Part shown: one piece after another, positions 24,753 to 37,610 of the stretch
Position numbering within the stretch: position 1 is the stretch's first letter
How the letters are laid out: each line of letters opens with the position of its first letter
From: Cephalopachus bancanus
Taxonomy: Eukaryota > Chordata > Mammalia > Primates > Tarsiidae
Assembly: GCA_027257055.1 (NCBI GenBank)
Contig: JAPVLO010000039.1
Location: forward strand, 3,192,501-3,256,500
Direction of reading: 5' to 3'
DNA: 64,000 nt
Translations under genes and position numbers: made by a program
The notes under the pieces: generated by a model
What the model saw: only the letters and a program-made list of their open reading frames with translations
Database searches by the model: none
Told to the model about the DNA's origin: nothing

Positions 24753-25322
24753 TACAAGTGGGGACCCCTGCAAAACTGGAATTATTTATAAAAAATTGTT
24801 CTTTATTCTTACATGTTTCAACTTCAGTCATCCTGCAAGTACTCTCCGCTTGTTGCAAGACACCTATCGAGATGCTTTGTACATTGTTCAAAACAGGTTT
24901 TGAACTCGTCAGTTTTGATGCCTTTCAGTGCTTCTGCAGTTTTTCATTTCACTTCTTCCATATATGAAAATATTTCCCTTTTTCAACCAAGGAAACAAAT
25001 AAAAAAATAAGTCACTCAGGGTGAGATTGGATGAATAAGAAGGGTGGGACATGGGGGTCATGCCATTGTAGGGTTCAAAAACAGCTGACTGCTCAGCACA
25101 GTGTGGGTAAGTATGCTCATAAATCACCCATCATGAAAAGGGATGTCTGAAAGAGTCTCCCAAAAAATTCACTGAAGCTGAACACAGTCTCTCACAAAAA
25201 AACACTAGCTGGTACACTGATGTCAATGTGTCCCTAGAACACTTACCCAGTGGGGGAAGCCTGTACTACAAGTGGTCCACCCTCCAAAAAATAATTCCAG
25301 ATTTTTGGGGTCCCATCCTTTA
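24753..25322 (-). mobile_element. Mariner copy C, internally deleted, uninterrupted
   Basis: A 570-bp element bounded by TA. Left end GGGGACCCCTGCAAAACTGG and right end AATAATTCCAGATTTTTGG are inverted copies of each other. On the minus strand it encodes mariner transposase remnants: GMTPMSHPSYSSNLT, then ALKGIKTDEFKTCFEQ, DRCLA and GEYLQDD followed by a stop, in more than one frame. The N-terminal half is absent, with the same overall structure as copies A and B. This is the cleanest reference copy in the window. Confidence 0.88.
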
Positions 25323-25965
25323 TATTTTTCAGGATCCTTTGCTCAGCTCTGTTATTCACATTCTGAACTGGGCGTATTTACTCAGCTAGCAAGATCTCCC
25401 TTTTCCTTATAAGGAGTTGTCCTTCAATAGCTGGCCCTGAGTAAATATGTTTATGTATAGCACATCCCTGGACAGATCCAATTGGGCCAGAGTGAACAAC
25501 TGATCCCTATACCTGCAGGAAGTGATCCAGTGTAAACCACAGGGGCTAGGAAGTGTCATGCGCACACAAAGTTATAGAGAGCCTTTCTCAAAAGAAAAAA
25601 AAAATCCAGAATGAACCCATAAAGAGAAGTGAGGTCAAGAGATGAGAGAGCTACGTGCTCCTGGCAACTTTCCAATTCTAAGCCCTGGGTCTTGAGCTAT
25701 TAGGATAGACTGAATCCCTCTCTATTATTTGTATTGAAAACAACCTTAATGAAGGGAGAGTTTCTTCTGAACACACCACCATGTCACCGACTACAGGGCC
25801 TGCCCTTTCCGTTGTCTTTCAATGTAGGAAGTTAAATGTGCAGATGGCCTGTATTCTCAGGCATGGTGTTTCTAGGAGGAAGAGGGAATGAAAGAATTAT
25901 TGAAAATAACACTATATCAAAAATAGCTAACCTTGTTGACTAGGAGACATGCATTTTTTAAAAAA
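25323..25965. other. Unassigned DNA
   Basis: No repeat or exon is recognised. Confidence 0.4.
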
Positions 25966-25967
25966 TG

Positions 25968-26112
25968 TGCTTTAAATTGCTGTTTTATCCAGTCAACAAT
26001 CCTCTGAGGAAAGTACTTCCATTTTACACACAGGGAAAGTGAAGCTTTGAGGAACTAAAAAGTATTTAGAACTGCAATTTGAACCTAAGTCCATAACCAG
26101 AGACCCACCAGC
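25968..26112 (-). repeat. MIR SINE fragment
   Basis: CAACAATCCTCTGAGGAAAG, then CATTTTACACACAGGGAAAG, TGAAGCTTTGAGGAACT and GCAATTTGAACCTAAGTCC match the reverse-complement MIR core. Confidence 0.7.
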
Positions 26113-29100
26113 ACTAACCATCCTTTCCCCTATGACATCCATGTGCCGTATTACTGATCAGGATTTGGGTCCCTGGAACAGATTTGGACCCACCTGGAGT
26201 CAGACCCTTGCCTGTTTAGTAGATTTCTGACCAAATTTGTTAAGCAGTCCCTGAACTGATATCTGATATTCAAAGCACAAAGGATCATTTTGTAATTAAA
26301 TATTTAATGAATGCTAAGAAAAGTGGGCATTTGAATCTCCCACCCAATGATTACACAATCTTTCCAACAGGTAGATTGTTTAGGGAGACAAAAAGTTACT
26401 GGGGCCATTTAATTTATCACTGAGTTGTTTATTTGTCCATCGTTGGTTCAGATGCTGGAAAGGTAAATGTTGATAGTTGGGTTATGACAATTGCATGACT
26501 ACTACCATGACCTGTTGGCCATGGTAGATCTGTACTGATTCTGGCACAAACTGGCAAATACGGCTCATGGGTCAAAAGTAGTCAGATTCCATGGTGAGCT
26601 CTTACAGACCATCTTCCTAAGAGAATTCGCCAACAATTTGAAATGCATGTTCAGAAGAAGACTTGGCCTACTCTAGATTGATAAAAACTTGAGATGGAGG
26701 AATGAAAAGGTTTCCTGTTGTGTAGTTTTCTTATAAACAACATGAGTAACCCCAGTAGTTTCCTGAGAAGGGTGAGTCATTTGTTAGGAACAACTGGCAG
26801 ATGTCCTTGTCTTGAGAAAGATGGGGGCAGGGATGCTCTTGGACAGCATCTCTGGGCTGAGCTAGGTACTGGGGTGAGGCACCTCATGCCTGCTGCTGAT
26901 AACTAATGTTGAGAGGAAATGAGCAAGACTGCAGCCAGGACAGTTCCAAAGCACACAAAGCAAAATAAAAAGAGAGTGTCAAGGTGGGTAGAAAAGTAGG
27001 TTAGGATGGGGAGAGATGACCTGGGAGATACAAAGGTAGCACAGAAAGTATCAATGTTGAGATCTGCAAGCCAGAGCACAGGCAGTGGCTAAGGATTTGT
27101 GTGTGATTCACACAGTGGGATTAAATGAAGTAATTAAAGGAGTTGAGTAACCTAGTGGACCCCTGTGGATTCCTTGTGTGGCAGCCCATTCTTCTCCTCC
27201 TCAAGTCTAAGCAATTTCTGTGTTTTTGTTCAGGCAATAACGTTCCTGATGCTGAGGATGCGTCATAAATGTTGTAGCCAATCACTGAGATCTCAGTTCC
27301 TGTGTCAGTGATTGAGGTAGAGATTGTCCAAAGAAAATATCTGCAGAGGAAGTGTCTGGGAATTATTTTCCTCCAATAAAACTCAAGAGCTCTGAAGAAA
27401 AACGTCATCTTCTCCCTTTCTGCCTATGAGAATGCTGTCCTTTGAGGAAGTGATGCTAGGAGAAAGGTAGCCATCTTGGGTGAAGAAAACAAAAGAAGAA
27501 GCATAAAAATTTCAAACCACCCTAAACAAAAAATCCACTAAATCAACCCTAGAACTGGAAGGTGATTAAATGTTTTCATTTTAAAATTATCTCTCAGTCA
27601 GCTTTTCTATAACTCACATACAATAGCATCCTAAATGGCAAAACATATAATTTTCAAGAGTGTTTCTTAGAGCATGTACTATAATAAAAAATGTTTTATA
27701 GGTCACCTAAGTTTGAAAAAGTCGTATATTATATCTATCTCTCTGTATTTCACCTTTGCACATTAAAGGCTCTGAGAAGTCCTGCAGTTTTTATTTTTAA
27801 ATCAGTTTGACTTTTTTTAATGTTGTATTTCCTAAAATTAATTAATCATAAAATCTTCATACAGACTTCTTAATATTCTATAGAATAAGTACTTTACAGA
27901 GTTTGCTTTGGAAAAATTAACTTATGATTCATGAGAAGAAAGGAAATCAGAAAGAACAGGTGTTGGATATGCCAATCCCTACCCAGAAGCAATGTATACA
28001 AACAGAAAAAGCTGCTTTTTCTTTTTGCACTGTCTGTTGGTTTCAGGAGGCCAAAGAAAAAGAATATATCTTATAATTACTCACTTGTATCCCCGAATTC
28101 TGACAACAGAATAGAATGTACTAATGAAAGATTCTAAGCTTGACAACAGGACCACAGTCCAATCATCCTGCAGAGCAGATATGGAAATGCATTTTGATTG
28201 CTACATCTAGAGCATGTTTTAATTGTGGCTGACAGACAGATACCCTTAAATGATGTTGGTGACTACAAGATTTCTACTTTTCTTCCACTCTTTCTCTTTC
28301 TAAGAAAACACAATGAGATTAAGGATAACGCATTTCATTGAGACGGCCAGGTATTAGCATTTCAGTTCTAAATTTATTTTGGAAGCTCTAAAAAAAGAAA
28401 TGTCTTTCTCAAGAAACTGATTTTAATAAAAGGAGCTATCTTTTGAGATGGTAGAAGGGCTGACACATACAACAGAGAAAGGAAAGGAGAAGGAGAAATT
28501 GTTAGAAAGGTAGAGGGGGAAATGGAGAGGACAGAAGAAAATGCCCACAGATGAGATACTTACTAATGCATGGAGGCATTGGGGGTCTCTCAGTGGCAAT
28601 GGATGGGAAGGGAAAACATCATTGTATTCTCTTTGGTGCCATTTAAATTTCAAGCCACATACATGTGTGATCTACTCATTCAAATGTGTATCAGTTCAAA
28701 ACATAAATTACTACAACAAAGACAATGACTACAACAGACAAATGACTAGACAAAGACAATGACTACAACAGACAAATAAAGCACCAGTTTGTGATGTTAG
28801 CGAGGGTCTTATATGGGGCTACTGGAACCACACTTGGGACTAAACTAAATGACCCACTATATCAAATTCACTGCTTGAATTTGTTTAACAGAAAGGGAAG
28901 AACTCAGTTCTTGCTCCTGAACCACACCCCTGCCAACAACATCCTCATCAATGAGAAATAATTCCTCAAAATACAAACAAGAACTTAATTTGTCAGGCAA
29001 GTGTCATTTGCAATAAAGATTTCAATATTATTTTAATTCTTGGGAATTTATCAGGGAATCCTGGAGACAAAGGCACACATACCTCTTTATCTGACTCTGA

Positions 29101-31690
29101 CCTAGTTCTGGCCACCACCCCCATCCAAACAGGAAGAGAAATCTGAAGTTGTAATACATTATTTACTAGGGTGAACCAGTAATTCAGACTGCAGGGAAGA
29201 AGCAATAAGAGAGCTCAGAAAAGCTTAAAACATCTTGAAGGCTGTTTCATGAAGGAAGGAGTCACAGCTAATGTTGTCACAGGTACTTAGGTAGGAAGTG
29301 GGTAGAGATGAGAGGTTAATAAAGATGGTCGGGCTGGGATCACATGTGAAATAAATATGCATCAAATAAACAGAAAACCTTAACTCAGTTTCTCGGAGTC
29401 ATTCTGTTGTTTAAGGACTTCGCAGACCTGATGCCAATAAAAATTGTGAAATGGAAATAACTACAAAACACTGGCATCTTGAGACTACTGTTAGAAAAAT
29501 TACAAGGCAGTGTAGAAAGGCCTTAGACTTGCTTAGTAAAATATTCTTACTTATTAGACACCTTTGAGCACAGTAGTTCCCCAACTCCAAACTTCACTGT
29601 TGTAATTTTAAAGGCAACAACTTCCTCTAGTTTTTTTTTTAAATAACAATTTGAAAACATGACATGCTATCCAGTAAAAATTGCAAATTTCCATGAGTGG
29701 CACTAAAGACAGGCCAATCATGACTTCACTTTCATCTGTCCAAACCATGAATGCATTTTAAAAGAAAATAAATGGGAGGAATTCCAATATTTCTTAAAAT
29801 GCTACACCCATGTCGAGAAAAATGTCCACCGACACACCATGAAAGCAGAACAATGCCACCAAGCTCCATTTATAAGAAAACCATTCTCTCCTCATCTAGG
29901 GAACTCTTTTTACATCTAATATACTTGAGCACTAAGGCAGCTTCCATTTTAAGTAGGCAAATAGAACATGAGGTTTAATATTCTGTCTCACGCTCCCATA
30001 TACACAAACGCCACTAAAATCGTAAGGTCTATGGACGATGCAAATTCTTCTAGAAAATGCCCTTGACATATTCCTTGCTCTTCCTCGTCCACCCCAGTCA
30101 ACAGCCAAAGAGCATTTTAACCACTCAGCAAACAGCCTGGTATTCACATTAAGAAGGCAGCAAGCCATCCTTTTGACCTTTGTTATTACTTAGACCTCAT
30201 GTTGTACATAAAAAGAGTACAATAATGTCAAACAAATTCCAGAAGAGAAGTATTTATTGCTGAATCTAAATCAAAAAATCCATATCTACTATAATGGCAT
30301 TTCAAAAGAAGATATACTGTATTTACCAGTTCAATCAATACTAAATTAGCTGGGATAAATATTTTCAACTCTACCAGTCTTAAGATGAAGCCTGTTATTT
30401 AGAACCCGTGTCTGGGGAGAGACAAGGAAATTTTTGCTTATCACACAGAAATGAGAACCAGGAAGCATTTTACAAGCAGGTGCACCTACCCTTAGCTGCT
30501 CTCTTTCACAATTCATCTGTTGTCTTGAAACCTACAAAGAAAAGAAAATGAGGGAGAAAGTCAGAAGGTTCTACATAAGAGAAAAACATGAAAGAAAATA
30601 GAAAGTGACTTTTAATCACTCAGTTCAAAGAAGATCCAGAATTAATTAATTTTGTGATTTAATTTTTCTCTAGGTCTACATAGCCTATGCTTCACTTAGC
30701 GTTTCACTTGTGTGATCCAGAAACATAGCTATTACTAGTAAGAAACATGAAGGAGATGAGGCAAGAGGTGCAGGAGAGTATATGGGAAGCAAAATCTGCC
30801 CAGGTTGGCATGAAAATCCTCTATGGCATGAAAATTCACTCTTGCCCTCTCTAATGGGTACAGGTGTTCCTCCCTAAAGGCACACTTGAGATGGTTGTGA
30901 AAACACACCATGTCTTCTCCAATGTTAAGAAGCAGTAGTGTCACCTACCCACATTGGCTGTATTTCATGGTCCAGTTCTAACTGGATGATAGAAAGTCCC
31001 CATAGATTGTGTTGAGGAGGATTCTGAAGCGATGCTCATTTCAGAGAGAGAAACCCGGAACAATTTCTGATATCGACCATAAGATCAAAATGGAAACATT
31101 ATCAATAGATAAACCATGCACTGATTATCCTTGTCCTATCAACATGTTTTACTTAATGTCCAAGGATGCTTTCTTAAAGTGACCATATAACTTATTATCC
31201 AAACAAGAAAAAATACGTGAGTTAAGGGGAACAGGCGCGATGATGTTAAATGATTATGCTCAGGACACAGATGTAAAGTGAAACATACAAGGAAAACCGG
31301 GATATATGGTCACTCTATCTAAATGGGAACTGCTGGACTCTGCCTTCAACTAAAAGGGCTAGGCTAAAATAAAATTTAGGTCTGCATTTACAATTTATTC
31401 TGTATCTTTCTAGAATTATTTCAGTCAGTGAAACAACTCCTGACTCTCAGCACTTGACAGTATTCTGCAAGTTTTTGAAACATTTTCTAAGGAATTGGGG
31501 GGTTTACGAACCAACTTTTGATGTATATTTTATGCATTTTTGTATTGAAAGTTTCCTTTTACTTTTTCTAAAACAAAAACAAGAATCTTTATTTAGGATG
31601 TGCCCGAGCCCTAAGTCTATAAATCAGTGCCTTTCTATGTCCCCTAACCTAAAAATATCACCTCTAAGAATAGCTCTTAAAAAATAAGCA
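26113..31690. other. Repeat-poor unassigned DNA
   Basis: This is the largest stretch without a repeat I can name. Scattered frames of 60-95 codons have no recognisable domain or exon structure. Only a short tandem duplication at 28716-28778 stands out. It may hold unique intergenic or intronic sequence. Confidence 0.4.
28716..28778. repeat. 34-bp tandem duplication
   Basis: ACAAAGACAATGACTACAAC begins at 28716 and again at 28750, and the following ACAGACAAAT-like bases are also repeated, giving a period of 34 bases with nearly two copies. Confidence 0.9.
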
Positions 31691-31699
31691 GAAAAGCAC

Positions 31700-32400
31700 A
31701 CGTGTTTATTTACATGTCAGTTAGCCACAACATTATTTATTTTGAAAAGAAACTATAAGTATTACAATGTGCAACAATGGAAAAATTAAAAATAACTTCT
31801 AGTATACTAATAGTATACAATAGTACAATATGCAGCATTTAGAAACATTGTTTTAAGAAACAGACATGGAAAATGCTCAAAGTCACTATTTAGTTTTTAA
31901 GAAAATAAGTTACAGATATACACATCATGGCTCCTATTTTATGTTTAAAATACAGTAAAATAGATCATTAAAGAAAAAGAACAATATAAAGGAAACTAAC
32001 GAGGTAAAGATGGGAAGACAATATTCCAAAAGATGAAAAAAGAAATGGTACAATTCTACAACTATAAACCCCCCCCTCTGAATTCTACACTTAAAGTAGG
32101 TGACTTTTTAAATGTAAATTATATCTCCATAAACTGTTAAAAAATGAAGTGGGGTGGGGCAAACTCTTGGAGACAGAGAGAAGATTAGTGATTGCTAGAG
32201 GTTGGGAGGAAGGGAAAATGGGGAGGGAGACAGCTTCATGGGGACTGGTTTCTATTTGGAGTGATTAAGAAAAAGGTTCTCACACAGGATAATAATACTT
32301 GTACAACATTGTGAATGTCCTGAATGCCATTACATTGTATTCTTTAAAATGGTTATAATGGCATTTTTATTTTATATGTATTTTTCTACAATAAAATAAA
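31700..32400 (+). repeat. Old L1 3' ends (L1M type)
   Basis: Two old L1 3' termini follow each other. The first ends near TAAATTATATCTCCATAAAC (32117). The second runs from AGATTAGTGATTGCTAGAGG (32183) through GAATGTCCTGAATGCC to CTTTAAAATGGTTATAATGG and ACAATAAAATAAA at about 32400. Confidence 0.7.
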
Positions 32401-32404
32401 CGAA

Positions 32405-34750
32405 GTGGGTGGTGAGGTTGTGGTTCTTGATAAGATGGAGTGAACATACTTCAACCTGTCTCCCCAACTGAATGCAGCTGCACAGTCTGTATAGAAAGCA
32501 TTGAGCAGCTATTTGAGATCTCTGATAAATAAATAGTAGCAGGTGGAGTAGGAAAGAAGACCAGAATTTAAAGTATCACCAGACAAGTGGCAAATTAACT
32601 CTCCTCAACAGTATCCCCTGGAATAAGTTTAAGGAGCCCAGAGTCCAGAATTGAATACCCATGTACAGATAGAAAGACCCAGGATAAACCTCATAGTTTT
32701 GTCCTGAGAAGCAGAAACAGGACTCTTAATGCTCAGAGAGTGGCAGAAATCTCCATTGTTCTTTTTCTCTTTTAAAAATTTATCTGTTCTCTTATGCCAC
32801 AGTCTCTAGGCAATCTCAGGTTAGTATTAGTGTTAGAAGCATTAGTAGAAATACTAGGAACTGCAGACACCTAACATCTCACAGAGAAAAATCTTCCTTT
32901 ATGATCTGAGATTCTGTGGTCCTAACAGGCAAACAACCCTCCCTCTCGTTTCTTTTTTTGCCAGCTCAGTATGCTAGCTCAGTAGCAGCTAGTTCAGTAG
33001 CAGAAGCACATAAGCAAGGTTAAAAAAGGTTTAAAAAAATAAATTTTACAGGTGGAGGACATAAAAAGTGGGGAAAAGAGTGCCCTAGGAAACAAAGAAT
33101 ATTTTAAGTATCTTAGAGAAAAAAAGAATTTAGGAAAAAATGATCCCATGCAGTATTTTTATGCACTCCTGGACTCATCTCTGAACTGCATATGTGTATC
33201 TGACCCTAAAGAAATTCCAAAAACTTTAGAAGTAAACTAAGGAGAAGACTACTGCTCAGGTCCCAGACTGGATATGTGCTGGGACACATCCAACTATTAC
33301 TACAAAGGCTTTGACAACAACTGATATTAAAAAACAAAATCCACAAAAGAAAAGAAAAACTTTCAGCCTGAATCCAACAAGATTGATTGCTTGCTATAAC
33401 AAAAATATCAACAACTTCCACAGGATTTAAACAAGACCCAGAGTCTCATAACATAATATTAACTACACCCAGGATACAAACCAAAATTATTCTGTGTAAA
33501 AGAAACCAGGAAAATATAAACTTCCATGGAAAAGAGGTTCACAGACACCAACACCAATCTGGCACAGATGTTGGAATTATCAAATAAAAACTTTAAGAGA
33601 GTGATGATAAAAATGTTTAGACAAGTAAGGGAAAACACACTTAAAACAAAGGAAAAAATTGACTGTGTTAGCAAAGAAACAGAAGATATAAAGAACCAAG
33701 TAGAAATACCAGAAATGCAAAAATCATAACCTAATTAAAAAAAACTCAGTGAATGATTTCAAACATATAATGAAGACAAGATAAAGAACTTGCTGGAATT
33801 ACAGGTTGTGCCCCTGAGCCTGGTCCGCTCTTTATCTTTTATTTAAAGAAATAATGGCTGAAAACTTTCCACATTTGGCAAAAGATAGAAACACATAACT
33901 TCAAGAACCTAAAAAAGTTAAACTCAAAGAAATTCACGCTCAGATATATCATTATCAAATCCCTGAAACCTAAAAGGAACACTTGAAAGTAGGCAGAGAT
34001 AAACAATGCAACACTTGTACGGGAGCAACGATTCAAATTACTATGGATGTTTTCATTTAAAACAAAAATAAAAATAAAAATAAACAAAAAAAAAACCCCA
34101 AAAAGGCCAAAAGAAAGTAGCAGTTTTTTAATTGTTGAAAAAAGAACTATCTACCCAGAATTTTTAATCCAATGAAAATATCCTTTAGAAATGAAGGAGT
34201 AATATGAAAGCAGTTAAGAAAACTCATTGCATACAGACATGCTCTAAAATAATTACTATAAGACATTTTTAGACAAAGGGAATATAATACCTGAAGGAAA
34301 CTTGAAACAAGAATAAAAGAAGAGAAATAGAAATGGTAAACATATATGTAAATATATAGAGAATAATCTACTCCTTTTGAGTTTATTAAAACATTTTTAA
34401 TGATTTAAAACAAAAAAATTGGAATTGTGTGACAAGCTTTTCAATGTATGATATACATTGAATATATACGGAATATATAAGATAAACACAACATAAAGAG
34501 AAAAATGAAAAAAGACTAATGTAGTGATAAGGTGTCTTTTCCCCCTCCTCGTCTTACTGAAGTATAATTTAAAATGGTATATATTTAAGGTGTTCAACTT
34601 GATATTTTGATATACATATAAACTGTGAGGAATCACCACAACCAAGTTAATTAACGTAGGTGAAAAGGTTTCTTCATTTCAACTGAAGTGGTAAAATGTT
34701 GATCCTATGTAGACTAAGTATTGTATATACATTTTAGAATTCCTAAAAAA
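32405..34750 (+). repeat. Old L1/HAL1-like 5' region with ORF1 remnants
   Basis: Typical old L1/HAL1 wording is present: GATGTTGGAATTATCAAATA, AAGAAATAATGGCTGAAAAC, TACCCAGAATTTTTAATCCA and TGAAAATATCCTTTAGAAAT. A 67-codon plus-strand frame at 33526-33729 reads NFKRVMIKMFRQVRENTLK, then ETEDIKNQVE, which resembles the coiled-coil part of L1/HAL1 ORF1. The frame is short and broken, so it is a dead copy. A small minus-strand L1 piece may be nested near 34550-34660. Confidence 0.65.
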
Positions 34751-34801
34751 ATGTACAAGAAGTAATATGCCTAGAAACAAATGATGTGAGGATAACTGAT
34801 G

Positions 34802-34803
<2 letters not shown>

Positions 34804-34853
<50 letters not shown>
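34804..34853. repeat. (CA)n microsatellite
   Basis: Perfect CA tract of about 24 units. It creates a spurious TH-repeat frame. Confidence 0.98.
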
Positions 34854-34856
<3 letters not shown>

Positions 34857-34859
34857 GAA

Positions 34860-36508
34860 CCTTGACATAAACTTCACACTTTATACAAAAATGAACTCAA
34901 AATGGACCATACATCTAAATGTAAGACATAAAACTAAATGGCTGATGCAATTAAAGAGTGAGGGCAATACTTCCTTCTTAATGCTTTTCTGTATTTTTCA
35001 AATTATCCTTTATGACTTGCAGGGCATTTAGAATCAGACAATATTTTAATATCAGTACCTTGCAGAAATACAGGTGTTTTTCAACACGTTATAGTTATAG
35101 CTTTCACTTTCATTAATTAAATAAAATATATCTTATAATAAGATTAATATTTTTTCACATCTGCCTTCAAAAATTACAGGGATTTGTCAGACTCATAGAA
35201 GGACAGGGATAACATTTGAAGAAACAAGTAGGCTACTGACCAAGTGAAGTGACAATGTTATAATGCTCCTATCACAGAATGCTTCCATCAAATGCAAGAT
35301 CCAGCAGTAGCCAAGAAAATAGCTATGCTGCCCTTCAAATGAAGCTGAATAAGGCAAATGAGATTTGGGATAATAAAAAGGACATCTCAAGTAATCTCTA
35401 TAGTGTTTGTTTATAGTCTTCTTCATGTATTTTTTCCTGCACGGCCTCCCATATTGTTTTGCTGATATTCTAGTACAATATTTTGCTGCTTCTTCTTGGG
35501 TCATGCTCCTGTTCAAGTCCATAAATTATGTGTGAATTCAATGCACCATCACCAAACTCTGCCTACTTGCTAAAGGAGTCTATAACTGCCATTGCCTCTT
35601 AGGTTGGAAGTGGGTGTTATTGAGAGTAAACTCAGTGACATCTACATCTTCTGAGTAAAGTGGCCATTGACTTCCCCTTCTTTAAGTAGGGATCACAAGC
35701 GCAAATATATGACTTCTTCTCTCCTTCCCTGGAGACTTGAGGGCCACCTGTTGTGTCAGATGGTACAGTCTTAACATGGGCTGTTTCTCCTGCAACCGTG
35801 CTCATCAAAAGTACACCAAACAGGATGTCATCATGCTCTGAAGGCTCATGAAGTCATTGCTTGACCTAATGAGGCTCTTAAAAAATGTCCTCCATAATCA
35901 TTATGAGAGAGGTTCAGAGACAAAAAAGGCACCTGTAACTCCCTCTCACCTACGATGAAGAAAGACCCTTCCGGTACACTCTTTAAAAGCCAGTCTTGAA
36001 AAATATCTTAAATGTACACTTTACTAAATGTCATTTCATTTGGAAACTAACATGTGATATTTTTTTTCCTCCCATGGCAGTAATGCACAAAACCAATATA
36101 TTTTATGGCCTAAATGAAAAAAGGGAAAGTGGAAGGTCGGGCACACTGCTCCTTTAAGATGCTTCCAGAATCAAATACCACTTTCGATAGGGCTGCCAAG
36201 TAAGCACTTATGAAAGGTTAGAAACTGAAGCAATAAACTTCAGCGTGAGACCCTTTGCTCTCCTGGTTGAATGGGATGTTTAATAGCGGGTATTCATCTT
36301 CCCCATCTGCAATCTTCATTTAGCCAACAGGGCCAAAGACTCTTTCTCAGACTCCATCTTTTTCATACTTCTCCTGACTTTGAGTTCTGTCTTATCAGTT
36401 CCCTTCCGCTTTATCCTGACCCTGTTTCTAGTCTGATTTCCCCTCCCACACATCAGCTTGGCCCTGAAGAATGGTGTTTGGAATTTATTTATTTGTCCAT
36501 CTATCCAT

Positions 36509-36510
<2 letters not shown>
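34860..36510. other. Unassigned DNA
   Basis: No repeat or exon is recognised with confidence. The 109-codon minus-strand frame at 35.2-35.5 kb shows no domain. Confidence 0.4.
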
Positions 36511-36511
<1 letters not shown>

Positions 36512-36578
<67 letters not shown>

Positions 36579-36655
36579 GCATATGTGTATATATATATAT
36601 GTATATATATATATATAAACACATGCATATATATACATATACACACACACATATA
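36512..36655. repeat. Compound (CA)n(CT)n(TA/TG)n microsatellite
   Basis: CA units at 36512-36539 pass directly into CT units (36540-36577), then into alternating TA, TG and CA units as far as the mariner edge at 36656. Three overlapping plus-strand frames and one minus-strand frame across it are artefacts of the repeat. Confidence 0.97.
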
Positions 36656-37532
36656 TACTAGGGGATTACAAAAAAACCTGCAGATTTTCATTTGGAGTGC
36701 AGATCTCTTATAGTACTGGCTTCCCTTGCTAGGCAAGTGTTTTAGGAAGCCATTGGCATCTGTGTACCAGCTAGTGCTGCTGTGAGAGGCTGCATTCTGC
36801 CTCAGTGAGTTTTTTTTTTGAGATCCTTCCACGTGTTTGCCCATTTTATGATGGGTGATTTATAAGCCCACCTGCCCACACCACACTGAATGTTCAGTAG
36901 TTTTTTTAATCAAAAGTGGGATGACCCTCCCCATTTCCAATCATCCCTATTCACCTAATATTGCCCTGAGCAACTGTTTTTGTTTCCTCAAATGAAAAAA
37001 AAGTCCTCAAAGGGAAACATTTTGCCATGTGGAAGAGATGAGACAGAAAACGACAGAAGCACTAAAAGGCATCAAAATGGACGAGTCCAAAAACTGTTTA
37101 GTGGCCGGGCTCGGTGGCTCAGCCTGTACACTTTGGGATGTCAAGGCGAGTGGATTCCCTGAGCCCGCAGGCTCAAGACCAGCCCAAGCAACTTGGTGAG
37201 ACCTCATCTCTACAATAAATCAAAAATTAGCTGGGCATGGTAGTGCATGCCTGTAGTTCTGGCTACTTAGAAGTCTGAGGTGGAAGGATCGCTGGAGCCT
37301 AGCAGATCGACGTTGGGGTGACTGTGAGTATGCCACTGCACTCCAGCCTGTGTGACAGAGTGAGACTCCAACTCAAAAAAACAAAAACAAAAACAAAACT
37401 GTTTTGAGTCATGGGAAAAGCATCTCGCTAGGTGTATTGCATCAAACGGAGAGTGCTTTGAAGGTGACTTAAGTTTAAACATGTAAGAATAAATACACAA
37501 TTTTTATAAATTTTTTTGAGTTCCCTCTCATA
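36656..37532 (+). mobile_element. Mariner copy B with Alu insertion
   Basis: Same structure as copies A and C: CTTATAGTACTGGCTTCCC near the left end, GATGGGTGATTTATAAGC, then a transposase remnant, and right end AACATGTAAGAATAAATACA up to CCCTCTCATA. Downstream of the Alu the frame FESWEKHLARC, then NGECFEGD is open and keeps the tryptophan and glutamate that became stops in copy A. The terminal repeats are more eroded than in A and C. Without the Alu it is about 570-580 bp. Confidence 0.82.
37100..37394 (+). repeat. Full-length Alu inserted in mariner B
   Basis: It begins GTGGCCGGGCTCGGTGGCTC and shows the CTCAGCCTGT left-arm form. The direct repeat AAAACTGTTT lies at 37090-37099 and 37395-37404. 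The tail is (ACAAAA)n-like. Confidence 0.95.
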
Positions 37533-37610
37533 TATATGTAGCGATATATATATATATATAAAACATGTTATATATAAAATATATTGTAATATAATATAAT
37601 ATAATTAAGT
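37533..37610. repeat. AT-rich (TA)n/(TAATA)n tract
   Basis: Runs of TATATA and repeated ATAATATAAT follow the right end of mariner B. Confidence 0.85.

Noticed and set aside
33526..33729. Coiled-coil-like 67-codon frame as a possible gene
   Set aside because: The wording and context match L1/HAL1 ORF1 remnants in old repeat sequence, and the frame is broken.
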